Shown in pieces: positions 1 through 8,746 of a DNA stretch of 64,000 nucleotides. The notes beneath the pieces are model-generated. The model did no database searches, was not told where the DNA came from, and saw nothing but the letters and a program-made list of their open reading frames with translations. Position numbers and translations under genes: made by a program. Numbering within the stretch: position 1 is the first letter of the stretch; every line of letters starts with the position of its first letter. Source of the DNA: Azolla caroliniana (taxonomy: Eukaryota > Polypodiophyta); NCBI GenBank assembly GCA_043228905.1, contig JBHGNT010000009.1:3472001-3536000 (forward strand), read 5' to 3'.

Positions 1-281
1 CGACTTTTCCCGGTTCTGGGGACTACGGTTCCTTTGTCTTTCGCGTTCTGATTCGGTAAGGAGCGCTTTGGAGTCGGAGCTCGTATCCTTATCTTTCCAA
101 CATGCCTCCTCATCTAGCAAGCTCGACTTCACTCTTGCTAGGGATAACCGTTTCCCTTCCGGCCCGATTTGCCCAAGGTGACAACCAACGTCTCCCAGTT
201 ATCTGGGAGGGAACCGAGCAGGAGTTGTGCTAGTACCTCATCGGCAAGAGGTACTTCCAATGATGTTGCCTGGTGGATCAG

Positions 282-1048
282 TGTTGGGAGATAGGTCCCT
301 TCGGATGGGAAGGAAGAAGAACAGTGCCGGCCGAGGCCGATAGGCCGAGGCCAAAACGGTATGAGGAGTACCTGGCTACGAAGAGCCGGATGATACAGAC
401 CCGGTGTGAACCGGATGAGGAGTACCCGGCTACGGAGAGCCGGATGGTGCAGGCCCGGTATGAACCGGATGAGGAGTACCCGGCTACGGAGAGCCGGATG
501 GTGCAGGCCCGGTGTGAACCGGATGAGGAGTACCCGGCTACGGAGAGCCGGATGGTGCAGACCCGGTATGAACCGGAGGAAGAGACATATTCGTAAATAT
601 GTTTCTGAGAGCTCATTGTGGCTATATTTGTAAATAACCGAAAAGTCATATTAGTATAAATATGACTTAGGGCAAACTAATATGTGTGGTTGTTATTTTT
701 TCTTGTTGGTGCAAGAAGAAGAGAGAGCACGTAACAGTGTATAGAGAGAGAGTGAGAGAAAGAGGTCGTTGCCTCTGCTGTAACCGCCGCCTGTGGCGAA
801 GAACGTGAGTCCGAGGTTGTTGCCTCTGAGAACTCACTGTTTTGTACATTCATACATAGTGATAGTTTGCAGCCTGTGGGCTGCCGTGGTTTTTCCCCCT
901 AGTTTGGGGTTTTCCACGTAAATCTCATGTGTAGTGTGTGTGTATCTTCCTCTCCTTTGTATCGTGTTTTATTTCCCGTTTTTCTGTGTAAGTAAAGAAT
1001 CTCGGTTGTGGCCGAGCGTCGGACATAAGGAACGTTGGGTTCTCGTCA
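282..1048 (+). repeat. Solo copia LTR inside C4 gag
   Basis: A 767-bp LTR begins TGTTGGGAGATAGG and ends TCTCGTCA. It is flanked on both sides by atcag (277-281 and 1049-1053), a perfect 5-bp target-site duplication. Removing the LTR and one atcag restores an open gag frame across the site. The LTR is related to those of C4 and C1: shared GGTCCCTCCGGATGGG-like start, U3 minisatellite, a TATA-like tataaatatgac near 655, and GGTTGTGGCCGAG near the end. A solo LTR is the usual product of recombination between the two LTRs of one element. Confidence 0.92.
360..596 (+). repeat. U3 minisatellite in the solo LTR
   Basis: Four direct units of about 54 bp contain ggatgaggagtacccggc, then tacggagagccggatg and a cccggt-tgaacc end. 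They give spurious open frames in three frames, which explains the apparent ORFs here. Shorter versions of the same GC-rich unit occur in the LTRs of C1, C2, C4 and the solo LTR at 56283. Confidence 0.8.
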
Positions 1049-1450
1049 ATCAGCCCCTGGAAGGCATTCATGTGCTCTGCCATGCTGGAGCCATCTTGGT
1101 ACCAGAGCCTTACTAGCTTCCGAAATACCGAAACTTGATTAACAACATTTTTGTTCTGAAACATAATGCCGATCTTCTCCCAGAGCTCATGAGCCAAGGC
1201 TCTCTTCATTGAAGTTGTTGTATAGACTCATGTCGATGAAGCACCGTATGTACACCGTTGTCTTCATGTGCATCACCTCCCAAATCGTGGCGTCGATTTT
1301 TTCCGGTCTCTTGTCCCCGAACTGAACTGGCAACCAAAGATCGTTGACCACGAGCATGTCCCTCATCTTTGACTTCCACACTGAGTAGTTGGAGCTGGTG
1401 AGCTTGAACATGCCTCCCAACGAATTGTCCATTTTTTTCTTTGTCGTTTC

Positions 1451-1462
1451 GCTCCGATACCA
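1451..1462 (-). promoter_or_regulatory. Primer binding site of C4
   Basis: On the minus strand this reads TGGTATCGGAGC, one base off the plant iMet primer site TGGTATCAGAGC. It lies 3 bases downstream of the 5' LTR end, as expected for tRNA-primed minus-strand DNA synthesis. Confidence 0.8.
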
Positions 1463-1465
1463 ATT

Positions 1466-2142
1466 TGACGAGAAATGTGCAGAATAATCTTCGGCCACAA
1501 CCGAAGCTTAGATCACTTGATGACAATCAAACACAGAAGAAATGGGAATGGAGGTAATTACACAAACAGAAAAAAAAGAGAATGCACAAGATGTTAATGT
1601 GGAAAACCCTGAGAGGGAAAAACCATGGGAGCCCACAGACTCCAAACTATTGCTATGTCAAAAATACAACAGAGAGCACAGAGGCAACGACCTCTTTCCC
1701 TCAATCTTCGCCTGCGACGGTTACAACAGAGACACAATCTCTGTATATCGCTCTCTCTCTCTCTCTCTCTCTTACGCACTGTACAAGAGTTACACCAATA
1801 ACTCTATCTTCTTCTGAGTTTGCCCTAGGTCATATTTATACTAATATGACTTTCGGGCTATTTACAAATATAGCCCTAGTGGGCTCTCTGGAACATATTT
1901 ACATATATGTCCCTTCCATCCAATGAGAGGTTCTCACCGGGTCTGCAACATCCGGTTCTCACCGGGTCTTCCTTGCCGGGTACTCGTCATCCGGTTCTCA
2001 CCGGGTCTACATCATCCGGTTTTGGGTACTCCACATTTGGTTCTCACTGGGTCTTCCTTGTCGGGTACTCCACATCCGGTTCTCACCGGGTCTTCTGTTG
2101 CCGGGCCTTCGTATCCCATCCGGAGGGACCAATATCCTAACA
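1466..2142 (-). repeat. 5' LTR of C4
   Basis: A 677-bp LTR on the minus strand begins TGTTAGGATATTGG at 2142 and ends CTCGTCA at 1466. It contains the CCGGTTCTCACCGGG-type minisatellite in U3 (about 1920-2110), a (TC)n run near 1755-1775 and the GGTTGTGGCCGA motif near its end. The PBS follows directly. Confidence 0.85.
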
Positions 2143-2445
2143 CCCACATCTACACATGTCTTGGTCTTGGCCTTCAATCAGTCGGCTTTGTCCTTTCTTA
2201 GTCTACCGTCTTTCTTGCCCTTCTCGGCTTCACTTCCCCTTGGTTCCGTTGGCTCAAGCTTTGGCTCTCTCTTCCGACTGCTCCCCGTGCATCTACCTAG
2301 TCTCTGCTTAGCCAATCTTCTTCCATATGTCCATGTGTCGGCTTCTCCTGCCGATCAGAATGTTCCGACTTCTTCAGTCATGACGAAATCGAATTCTTCA
2401 TCCGATTCGGTTTATTGGACTTCGTATCTCTCCTTATCAACTTCA
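2143..2445 (-). repeat. 3' LTR fragment of C0
   Basis: On the minus strand a sequence starting TGAAGTTGATAAGG follows a polypurine tract. It is therefore the start of the 3' LTR of C0. It is cut at 2143 by the C4 insertion; the rest is outside the window or lost. I found no second copy in the window to define its length. Confidence 0.6.
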
Positions 2446-2462
2446 CTCCTCCCCCTCAAGTT
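2446..2462 (-). promoter_or_regulatory. Polypurine tract of C0
   Basis: The minus strand reads cttgagggggaggag directly before the 3' LTR, in the usual copia position and form (CTTGAGGGGGAG). It primes plus-strand DNA synthesis. Confidence 0.75.
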
Positions 2463-2477
2463 CGACATATCGAGATT

Positions 2478-3065
2478 TTAAAGGCCAAGCATGCTCAAGA
2501 ATTGCCGCAACTTGTCTAGGCCAAGAGGTTTGGTGAAGATATCAGCAACTTGTCGATTTGTCGGAGCATACACTAGTTCGACTTCACCGGAGAGGACACG
2601 CTCATAGATAAAATGATAGTGCACCTCGATGTGCTTTGTCCGGGCATGGATGGAATACATGGTTTTTTGCTAACTGGATGCTGCTAAGGTTGTTGCATAA
2701 TATGACCGTTTGGCTCGGACAACTCTACATGCAGATCCTTTAGTAGCCTTTTGAGCTAAATGGCTTCCCACATGGTGACAACCGCTCCTAAAAACTCCGC
2801 CTCAGTGCTCGACAATGCCACCGTCGACTGCTTTTTACTGCTCCAGGCGATCGTGGTGCTTCCCAATGAAAACGCAAACCCATATGTTGACCTGCGATCG
2901 CTAGCATTTCGGGCCCAATCGGCGTCCGTGTAGCTGAATAACTCATCAGCTACTACTGCTCGATACAACAACGCCCTGTCCTTAGTGCCGCTGACATATC
3001 GCAATATCTTTTGTGTGCACTAAAGGTGTTCGGCCATTGGTTGCGACATGAATTGACTAATCAGG
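2478..3065 (-). pseudogene. Copia RNase H domain of C0
   Basis: Two neighbouring minus-strand reading frames encode a copia RNase H. They contain GYSDADWA-like YTDADWARNASDRRST, KKQSTVALSSTEAEF with the usual acidic residues, then ARTKHIEVHYHFI and VADIFTKPLGLDKL, which closes copia polyproteins. A frameshift near 2660-2760 separates the two parts. G1 inserted at 3079 cuts the domain from the reverse transcriptase, which resumes at 8886. Confidence 0.85.
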
Positions 3066-3073
3066 CTAACCGG

Positions 3074-3078
3074 GTAAC
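3074..3078. other. Target-site duplication of G1, left
   Basis: gtaac directly before the 5' LTR; the identical copy is at 8881-8885. Confidence 0.93.
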
Positions 3079-3254
3079 TGTCATAACTAGACTCGAACCC
3101 ATAACCTTTTGTTACACGGGTCGAGACTTTACCATTAGGTTATGAATTGTAATTTGAAGGATATTATTTTCATTTAGGTTTTATTGGGAAATTGATGTAT
3201 ATTCCAGATTTCTCTGGAACATTCTAGAAACTTCAGGAGTATTCCTGAAGACAC

Positions 3255-3262
3255 TATAAAAG
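3255..3262 (+). promoter_or_regulatory. TATA box of G1
   Basis: TATAAAAG in the LTR. Plant TATA promoters usually start 25-35 bases downstream, which puts the mRNA 5' end near 3283-3290, just at the sequence complementary to the primer site. The 3' LTR has the same box at 8581-8588. Confidence 0.75.
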
Positions 3263-3287
3263 GAGGCGCAAGGCATTAGTTCGAACC

Positions 3288-3299
3288 AAATCGGTTCAA
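3288..3299 (+). promoter_or_regulatory. Predicted self-primer at the G1 mRNA 5' end
   Basis: AAATCGGTTCAA starts 33 bases after the first T of the TATA box, where transcription is expected to begin. It is perfectly complementary over 12 nt to TTGAACCGATTT at 3559-3570, just after the 5' LTR. This is the layout of self-priming elements such as Tf1, whose own mRNA 5' end anneals to the PBS. The 3' LTR carries the same 12 bases at 8614-8625. Confidence 0.6.
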
Positions 3300-3368
3300 C
3301 GCCAGTCTTAAGCCTTCTAACTACTGTTGTATATCTTCCTTCATATAATACATATATCTTTCGCATCA

Positions 3369-3371
<3 letters not shown>

Positions 3372-3426
<55 letters not shown>
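3372..3426 (+). repeat. (TC)n microsatellite in G1 5' LTR
   Basis: An almost pure TC run of about 55 bases. The matching run in the 3' LTR (about 8699-8743) ends in tcactcactc. It probably lies in the 5' leader of the mRNA, where pyrimidine runs are common in plant promoters and leaders. Confidence 0.9.
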
Positions 3427-3429
<3 letters not shown>

Positions 3430-3558
3430 CCTTCTCTCAAAAGTTCGACACCTCTCATAGTACTAATCCTTCTCTGTCTTAGTACTATTCCCCAACAATA
3501 GTACTAATCCTTCTTTTAGTACTAATTCCTTCTCTGCCTTAATAGAGTTCCTGACAGT

Positions 3559-3570
3559 TTGAACCGATTT
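3559..3570 (+). promoter_or_regulatory. Primer binding site of G1 (self-complementary type)
   Basis: TTGAACCGATTT begins two bases after the 5' LTR. No TGG-starting tRNA-type site is adjacent to the LTR. The 12 bases pair perfectly with 3288-3299 in the LTR. Confidence 0.6.
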
Positions 3571-3658
3571 CTTGGGTGCCTGTCTGGTCTTTTCTCTCCC
3601 TCTTCCTTCTGTCTCCCTCCTTTCCTGCTAGTCTCTTATTTCCCTTTTCCTTCATCCC

Positions 3659-4828
3659 ATGGCCACCGTTAGCGCTGAAGAGTATCAATCCGTTTTCTCG
3701 GAATTTCAATGCTTGAAAGAGAAGTTTCATGCTTTGGAACAAGAAAATCAACGCTTGTTGGGGGATCTTCAGCAAATTTCCTTAGAAAAGCAGCAAACGC
3801 AACAACAGCATGGGGAACTTGCGTTACGCGTGCAACAACTCGAAGCAACCATCGTAGCAATGCAACAACAAGGGCACGGAGCACAAGGGATTCATAAAGA
3901 ACCCAAGATTGGCCTTCCCACGAAGTTCGATGGAACGCGATCGCAGTTTAGAGGGTTTCTTAACCAGGTACGGTTAGTTATTCAAATGCATCCGTCCCGA
4001 TATCCCACCGATGCATCACGAGTGGGTTTAGTAGGCACGTTGTTAAATGGCTCAGCATTAGCATGGTTCGCTCCGCTACTAGAAAAGGAATCTCCAGTAC
4101 TAAATAATTTTGAAGAATTCATAAGTGAGTTTAAAGCATGTTTTGGAGATACTGACAGCATAAGGACTGCAATCAACAAAATCCGGCGATTACGCCAAGG
4201 TGACCGTCCAGCCTCCGCATATGCTGCAGATTTCCGCCTACTCGCCGCCGATATCCCCTGGGATGATCAAGCATTGATGGAGCAGTTCCGCTATGGTCTA
4301 CGCAACGATGTCAAGGATTTACTCTTGACTTTCCCTGAAGAGCCAAAATCATTAACAGAAGCAATCAGTCGAGCGGTAAGATGTGACAACCGCCTCTTCG
4401 AGCGACGTTCGGAACGACAATTTCAGATGCCGAGGGCAAGATCCGAGCCTACCTATGCCTCAGTGGTAGCAAAACCTTTTCAAAGGGAGTCACATAATGC
4501 GCCTCCAGTAAGTACTCCAACTCCAATGGAAATTGACACTACACGTCGTCGTGGGCCGCTATCGGAGGAGGAAAAGCAACGACGCCGAACAAACCGATTA
4601 TGCCTTTATTGCGGTGGACCAGGGCATATCGCGATAAACTGTCCCCATAGACCAAGAAGGCAGGTAAACCAAGTCGTTGTTAGTTCTGACTATACTAAAC
4701 CCGAGTCTATTTCAGTAGGAATCTCTGATAGTCCTCATAGTCATAATAGTCCTAATAGTACTAATAGTCCGAATCTCGCAAACAAATTTGATGTCCTTAG
4801 CCAATTAGAAGAAGAGTTAAACGACTAA
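3659..4828 (+). CDS. gag: Gag of G1
   Basis: A 389-residue capsid/nucleocapsid protein. The ATG lies in ccATGGcc and is the first good start after the leader. Residues about 14-75 form a glutamine- and leucine-rich coiled coil. Residues about 85-260 are a retrotransposon Gag domain (FDGTRSQFRGFL, then ALAWFAPLLE, FEEFISEF and IRRLRQGDRPASAYAADF), which resembles sushi/PEG10-type Gag. A single CCHC zinc knuckle, CLYCGGPGHIAINC, lies near residues 315-328, followed by an Ser/Asn-rich tail with tagt-type repeats. The stop codon at 4826-4828 lies inside a frameshift signal that leads into pol. No damage is visible. Confidence 0.95.
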   Translation: MATVSAEEYQSVFSEFQCLKEKFHALEQENQRLLGDLQQISLEKQQTQQQHGELALRVQQLEATIVAMQQQGHGAQGIHKEPKIGLPTKFDGTRSQFRGFLNQVRLVIQMHPSRYPTDASRVGLVGTLLNGSALAWFAPLLEKESPVLNNFEEFISEFKACFGDTDSIRTAINKIRRLRQGDRPASAYAADFRLLAADIPWDDQALMEQFRYGLRNDVKDLLLTFPEEPKSLTEAISRAVRCDNRLFERRSERQFQMPRARSEPTYASVVAKPFQRESHNAPPVSTPTPMEIDTTRRRGPLSEEEKQRRRTNRLCLYCGGPGHIAINCPHRPRRQVNQVVVSSDYTKPESISVGISDSPHSHNSPNSTNSPNLANKFDVLSQLEEELND

Positions 4829-7800
4829 GTCCAGCCAAAATAGGAGCCGTTTGGTTGGACAGCCCTAGATCTGTGCAGCCCATTAGTGGTTCCATTCCCT
4901 CTAAGCAAGTTAGTGATGTGTTCGTAGCCCAAGTAGCAGTTAGTACTAAAAGTACCCCTCCAGTACATACCTTAGCCCTTCTAGATTCCGGAGCTAATTC
5001 TTGCTTCATGGATAGGAATTTTGCCCGAGCTCATCAGATATCTCTCAGAAAGCTCCCATGTCCAGCCTCAGTAGTAGTCATTGATGGTCGTCCCATTGCT
5101 TCTGGTAATATCATAGAAGAGTCGGAACCCGTTAATATTGTCCTAGATAACTTAACATGTGTAGTATCATTTAATATTATTAGTATTCCAGAACATCCCA
5201 TAGTTTTAGGATTACCATGGTTCGAGTTACATAACCCAGACATAGATTGGAGGACAAGGGAAATCCGGTTGCGACAAACCCAAGGATCTACCCAGAAGGT
5301 TGCAACCATTTCGCTACATCAGTTGCGTGAGGAAGGGCGCAAGGAGGAAATGTTTCTCTTCGCAATATCAGTACAACCCTCCAGCACCACCAAAGAGGAG
5401 TCCACCGTTCAACTTCCCGAGAAGTATCGTCAGTATGCTGATGTGTTCGATAAAGTACAAGCCAACACACTTCCTCATCATCGGCCGTACGATTGCGCCA
5501 TCGACTTACAACCGGGAAAAGAGCCGCCATGGGGGCCGATCTACAATTTGTCACCAACCGAGCTAGAAGTCCTCCGAGCCTATATAGAGGAGAATTTGGA
5601 GAACGATTTCATTCGGCATTCGAAATCTCCAGCCGGTGCACCCATTTTCTTCGTCAAGAAAAAAGATGGCTCGCTTCGACTCGTTGTAGATTACCGTGGC
5701 TTGAATAAGGTCACAGTAAGAAATAGGTATGCTCTTCCCCTTATCTCAAGTCTTTTAGAACGGATCAACGGTGCCAGGTTCTTCACGAAGATCGACTTAC
5801 GAGGAGCCTATAACCTCGTACGGATCCGACCAGGAGATGAATGGAAGACCGCGTTTCGCACCAGATATGGGCACTTCGAGTATACGGTCATGCCGTTCGG
5901 ACTCACTAATGCGCCGACAGTCTTCCAGCACATGGCGAATGATATATTTCGAGATCTCTTGGATGATTTTTTGATCATCTATTTGGATGATCTACTGGTT
6001 TATTCAAAGACCCAAGAAGAACATGATTCTCATGTACTATTAGTACTAAAACGACTTCGAGAACATGGTCTGTATGCAAAGTTAGAGAAATGTAGTTTCG
6101 GGTGCAACCAAGTGGAATTTCTCGGCTATGTCATCTCCTCAGAAGGCATATCTATGGACCCAGCCAAGGTGAAAACGGTGATAGAATGGCACACTCCGCG
6201 TTCGGTGCGGGATGTGCAATGCTTCCTAGGCTTTGCAAATTTTTACCGGAAGTTCATACAAAATTACTCAAAAATTGTGCTGCCTCTCACACAGCTCACC
6301 AGGAAGGGACAATCATTCATTTGGTCTAAAGAGACGGACATGGCTTTCGAGAGTCTTAAGAAGGCGTTTACATCAGCTCCAATTTTAGGTCATGTGGATC
6401 CGGAAAAACCATTCATTATCGAAGCTGACGCATCGGATTTCGCATTGGGGAGCATTCTGTCACAACAGGGTAACGACGAGAAGCTACATCCTGTGGCTTT
6501 CCACTCCCGTAAGTTTGACGCCGCCGAAATCAACTACGAAATTCATGATAAAGAGCTATTAGCAATAGTTGATTCTTTTATGCAATGGAGGCATTTCCTG
6601 GAGGGATCTCCTCATCAGGTCACTGTATTCAGTGACCACAAGAACCTTGCCTACTTTCAAGATGCTCGTGTACTGAATCGACGTCAAGCTCGGTGGGCCC
6701 ACTTCCTCACACGCTTCGACTTCAAAATTACATATCGTCCGGGGAAGCACCAAGGGAAGGCAGATGCATTATCACGGCGTTCGTATCTAACACCACGTCC
6801 CGGTGAGCCAGCTTTCGATAACCAGAAGCAAGTAATCTTGGGTCCAGCACGACTGCAAGCAGCACAAGTCTTTGACATGCCCGTGGATTCCGACATTACC
6901 AATACTATACGTGAGGACTTGAAGACTGACGCTTTCGCCCAAGCTATACTAGCACAAATTGACCCCTCTCGAGCGTCATGTTCACAATCACAATCACCAG
7001 GTACGGATTATCGGCAATTCAAATACTGTGATGGATTACTCTTCTTTAAAGAACTTTTGTATGTTCCTAATGGTTCTTGCCGCCTTCGAGTAGTACAAAA
7101 TTGCCATGACATATATACAGCAGGACATTTTGGTAGTACTAAAACATTAGATTTAGTACAACGATCATTCTGGTGGCCCCGTATGCGACAATTTGTCGAA
7201 GATTTTGTTCGGACTTGCGATACATGCTGCAGAGCGAAAATGCCAAGACATCATCCATATGGTTTATTAGAACCATTACCAATTCCAAGCAAGCCATGGC
7301 AATCCATTGCTCTTGACTTCATTACAGATCTTCCAGTCTCTAAGGGATTCAGTGCGATTCTCACAGTGGTGGATCGATATACGAAGATGGCTCATTTCTT
7401 ACCATGTACTAAAGAAATATCTAGTGAAGACACCGCCGAAATTGTCATGCGGGAAGTATGTCGGCATCATGGACTCCCTGATAATATCATCAGCGATCGT
7501 GGACCCCAGTTTGTGTCAAAATTCTGGAAGCACCTTTTTAAAATGCTGAAGGTCACTTGTAACCTCTCCTCCGGCTACCACCCACAAACCGACGGTCAAG
7601 CCGAACGAACAAATCAAACACTGGAGCAGTATCTGCGGTGCTTTCTCAACTATCATCAGAATGACTGGGCAGATATTCTTCAGTTCGCCGAATTTGCCTA
7701 TAATAACACTATCCACGCATCGACTAAAGTCACGCCATTCTACGCTTATACGGGATATCATCCCCGGTGGTGTGTCCTTGAAACCCCAGAAGTGTCCACA

Positions 7801-8412
7801 AATCCTTGCGCGGAGGATCGTTTGGAGCGGTTACGCAAGATACAAGCGGATTTATCTACTCAACTCCAGCAAGCTCAACAATCACACAAGGACTACGCAG
7901 ATCGTCATCGACTTCCATCCAGTTTTAACATTGGAGATCGGGTGTGGCTGCTACGACGACACATCAAGACTACTCGCCCATGTGAGAAGTTGGATTATCG
8001 GCGATTAGGTCCTTTCCGTATTATCGGGAAGATTAATGATGTCGCTTTTCGTCTCGAGCTACCTCCGCAACTTCGGATACATCCGGTGTTTCATAGTTCT
8101 CTCCTCGAACCCTATCACGAGAGCACTATCCCAGGACGTACTATACAACCACCACCTCCTATCGAGCTCGAAGATGGACCTGAGTATGAGGTCGCTGCCA
8201 TCCTCGATTCCAAGATTGTTCGCAACAAGCTCTACTATCTAGTCGATTGGCTAGGATATAGTCCCAGCGAGCGTACTTGGGAACCGATCGAGAATGTGAC
8301 CAATGCTCGTGCTCTTCTAGAAGACTTCCATCGACGATATCCCGAGAAACCGGGTCCTCAATCCAAAACGACTCGTGGAACTCGTCGTTTTAAAGGGGGG
8401 ATAGTGTCATAA
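4801..8412 (+). CDS. pol: Pol polyprotein of G1 (PR-RT-RH-IN-chromodomain)
   Basis: The open frame has no early ATG, so it is best read as a -1 extension of Gag entered near 4820. Counting from 4855: protease with LLDSGANSCF (about residue 44); reverse transcriptase with the catalytic YLDDLLVYS (about 376); RNase H with EADASDFALG (about 523) and FSDHKN; integrase zinc finger with H-x-H and CDTCC (about 755-795); catalytic DDE at LDFITD (about 821), ISDRGPQF (about 881) and DGQAERTNQ (about 916); and a C-terminal chromodomain (about 1110-1165: YEVAAILDSK, YLVDWLGYSPSERTWEPIEN). The chromodomain may guide integration to marked chromatin. All catalytic residues I can check are present. The last codons lie in the 3' LTR. 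Confidence 0.95.
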   Translation, partial: PIRRRVKRLSPAKIGAVWLDSPRSVQPISGSIPSKQVSDVFVAQVAVSTKSTPPVHTLALLDSGANSCFMDRNFARAHQISLRKLPCPASVVVIDGRPIASGNIIEESEPVNIVLDNLTCVVSFNIISIPEHPIVLGLPWFELHNPDIDWRTREIRLRQTQGSTQKVATISLHQLREEGRKEEMFLFAISVQPSSTTKEESTVQLPEKYRQYADVFDKVQANTLPHHRPYDCAIDLQPGKEPPWGPIYNLSPTELEVLRAYIEENLENDFIRHSKSPAGAPIFFVKKKDGSLRLVVDYRGLNKVTVRNRYALPLISSLLERINGARFFTKIDLRGAYNLVRIRPGDEWKTAFRTRYGHFEYTVMPFGLTNAPTVFQHMANDIFRDLLDDFLIIYLDDLLVYSKTQEEHDSHVLLVLKRLREHGLYAKLEKCSFGCNQVEFLGYVISSEGISMDPAKVKTVIEWHTPRSVRDVQCFLGFANFYRKFIQNYSKIVLPLTQLTRKGQSFIWSKETDMAFESLKKAFTSAPILGHVDPEKPFIIEADASDFALGSILSQQGNDEKLHPVAFHSRKFDAAEINYEIHDKELLAIVDSFMQWRHFLEGSPHQVTVFSDHKNLAYFQDARVLNRRQARWAHFLTRFDFKITYRPGKHQGKADALSRRSYLTPRPGEPAFDNQKQVILGPARLQAAQVFDMPVDSDITNTIREDLKTDAFAQAILAQIDPSRASCSQSQSPGTDYRQFKYCDGLLFFKELLYVPNGSCRLRVVQNCHDIYTAGHFGSTKTLDLVQRSFWWPRMRQFVEDFVRTCDTCCRAKMPRHHPYGLLEPLPIPSKPWQSIALDFITDLPVSKGFSAILTVVDRYTKMAHFLPCTKEISSEDTAEIVMREVCRHHGLPDNIISDRGPQFVSKFWKHLFKMLKVTCNLSSGYHPQTDGQAERTNQTLEQYLRCFLNYHQNDWADILQFAEFAYNNTIHASTKVTPFYAYTGYHPRWCVLETPEVSTNPCAEDRLERLRKIQADLSTQLQQAQQSHKDYADRHRLPSSFNIGDRVWLLRRHIKTTRPCEKLDYRRLGPFRIIGKINDVAFRLELPPQLRIHPVFHSSLLEPYHESTIPGRTIQPPPPIELEDGPEYEVAAILDSKIVRNKLYYLVDWLGYSPSERTWEPIENVTNARALLEDFHRRYPEKPGPQSKTTRGTRRFKGGIVS
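4816..4822 (+). promoter_or_regulatory. Slippery heptamer for -1 frameshift, G1 gag-pol
   Basis: G TTA AAC in the gag reading frame fits X XXY YYZ and is the heptamer used by equine arteritis virus. It lies 3 bases before the gag stop. The -1 frame is open from 4801 to 8412 and contains pol. Confidence 0.8.
4829..4860 (+). promoter_or_regulatory. Frameshift-stimulating hairpin of G1
   Basis: GTCCAGCCAAA (4829-4839) pairs with TTTGGTTGGAC (4850-4860): 11 consecutive pairs including one G-U, with a 10-base loop. It begins 6 bases after the slippery heptamer, the usual spacing. I did not compute its energy, and a pseudoknot partner for the loop was not identified. Confidence 0.75.
8391..8401 (+). 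promoter_or_regulatory. Polypurine tract of G1
   Basis: aaaggggggA lies 3 bases before the 3' LTR and overlaps the end of pol. It serves as primer for plus-strand synthesis. Confidence 0.8.
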
Positions 8413-8694
8413 CTAGACTCGAACCCATAACCTTTTGTTACACGGGTCGAGACTTTACCATTAGGTTATGAATTGTAATTTGAAGGATATTATTTTCATT
8501 TAGGTTTTATTGGGAAATTGATGTATATTCCAGATTTCTCTGGAACATTCTAGAAACTTCAGGAGTATTCCTGAAGACACTATAAAAGGAGGCGCAAGGC
8601 ATTAGTTCGAACCAAATCGGTTCAACGCCAGTCTTAAGCCTTCTAACTACTGTTGTATATCTTCCTTCATATAATACATATATCTTTCGCATCA

Positions 8695-8746
<52 letters not shown>

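Larger units (their letters stand above)
1..1440 (-). pseudogene. Copia gag of C4, frameshifted and interrupted
   Basis: The minus strand encodes a Ty1/copia Gag (UBN2/DUF4219-like) that would form the capsid. The start is near 1430 (MDNSLGGMFKLTSSNYSVWK, the usual copia Gag opening with SNYxxWK). A one-base frameshift lies near 1200: one frame ends in NNFNEE and the neighbouring frame continues LAHELWEKIG. Gag then reads MAEHMNAFQGLI to 1054, is interrupted by the solo LTR at 282-1048, and continues at 281 with ATSLEVPLADEVL and LPDNWETLV down to SDSKALLTESER. That last stretch closely matches C1 gag, so the two are related. It is not functional in this state. Confidence 0.85.
1..2142 (-). 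mobile_element. Copia element C4, 5' part (LTR, PBS, gag)
   Basis: A minus-strand Ty1/copia element runs off the left edge of the window. Reading right to left it has a 5' LTR, a primer site one base away from the iMet consensus, and gag. Gag is split by a plus-oriented solo LTR at 282-1048 of the same broad LTR family. Everything after gag lies outside the window. The right flank is the old LTR of C0, so C4 inserted into C0. The 5 bases after its right end are cccac; the matching left flank is outside the window. Confidence 0.85.
3079..3556 (+). repeat. 5' LTR of G1
   Basis: Begins TGTCATAACTAG and ends GTTCCTGACA. It contains the promoter (TATAAAAG at 3255-3262), a long TC run and several direct TAGTACTAAT-type motifs in U5. 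The 3' copy (8405-8880) is the same apart from the microsatellite, where the 3' copy reads tcactcactc. Confidence 0.95.

Noticed and set aside
406-633. Three overlapping ORFs with 18-residue repeats (DEEYPATESRMVQARYEP and shifts)
   Set aside because: They are translations of the LTR minisatellite in different frames and on both strands; no start context or relatives.
282-1450. Inverted LTR pair (plus at 282, minus at 1466) as a foldback or inversion
   Set aside because: The plus LTR has perfect atcag duplications and removing it restores gag, so it is an independent solo LTR.
3559-3590. tRNA primer site for G1 starting at tgggtgcc (3573)
   Set aside because: It lies 16 bases after the LTR, farther than usual, and I cannot match it to a tRNA end; the 12-nt self-complement lies closer.
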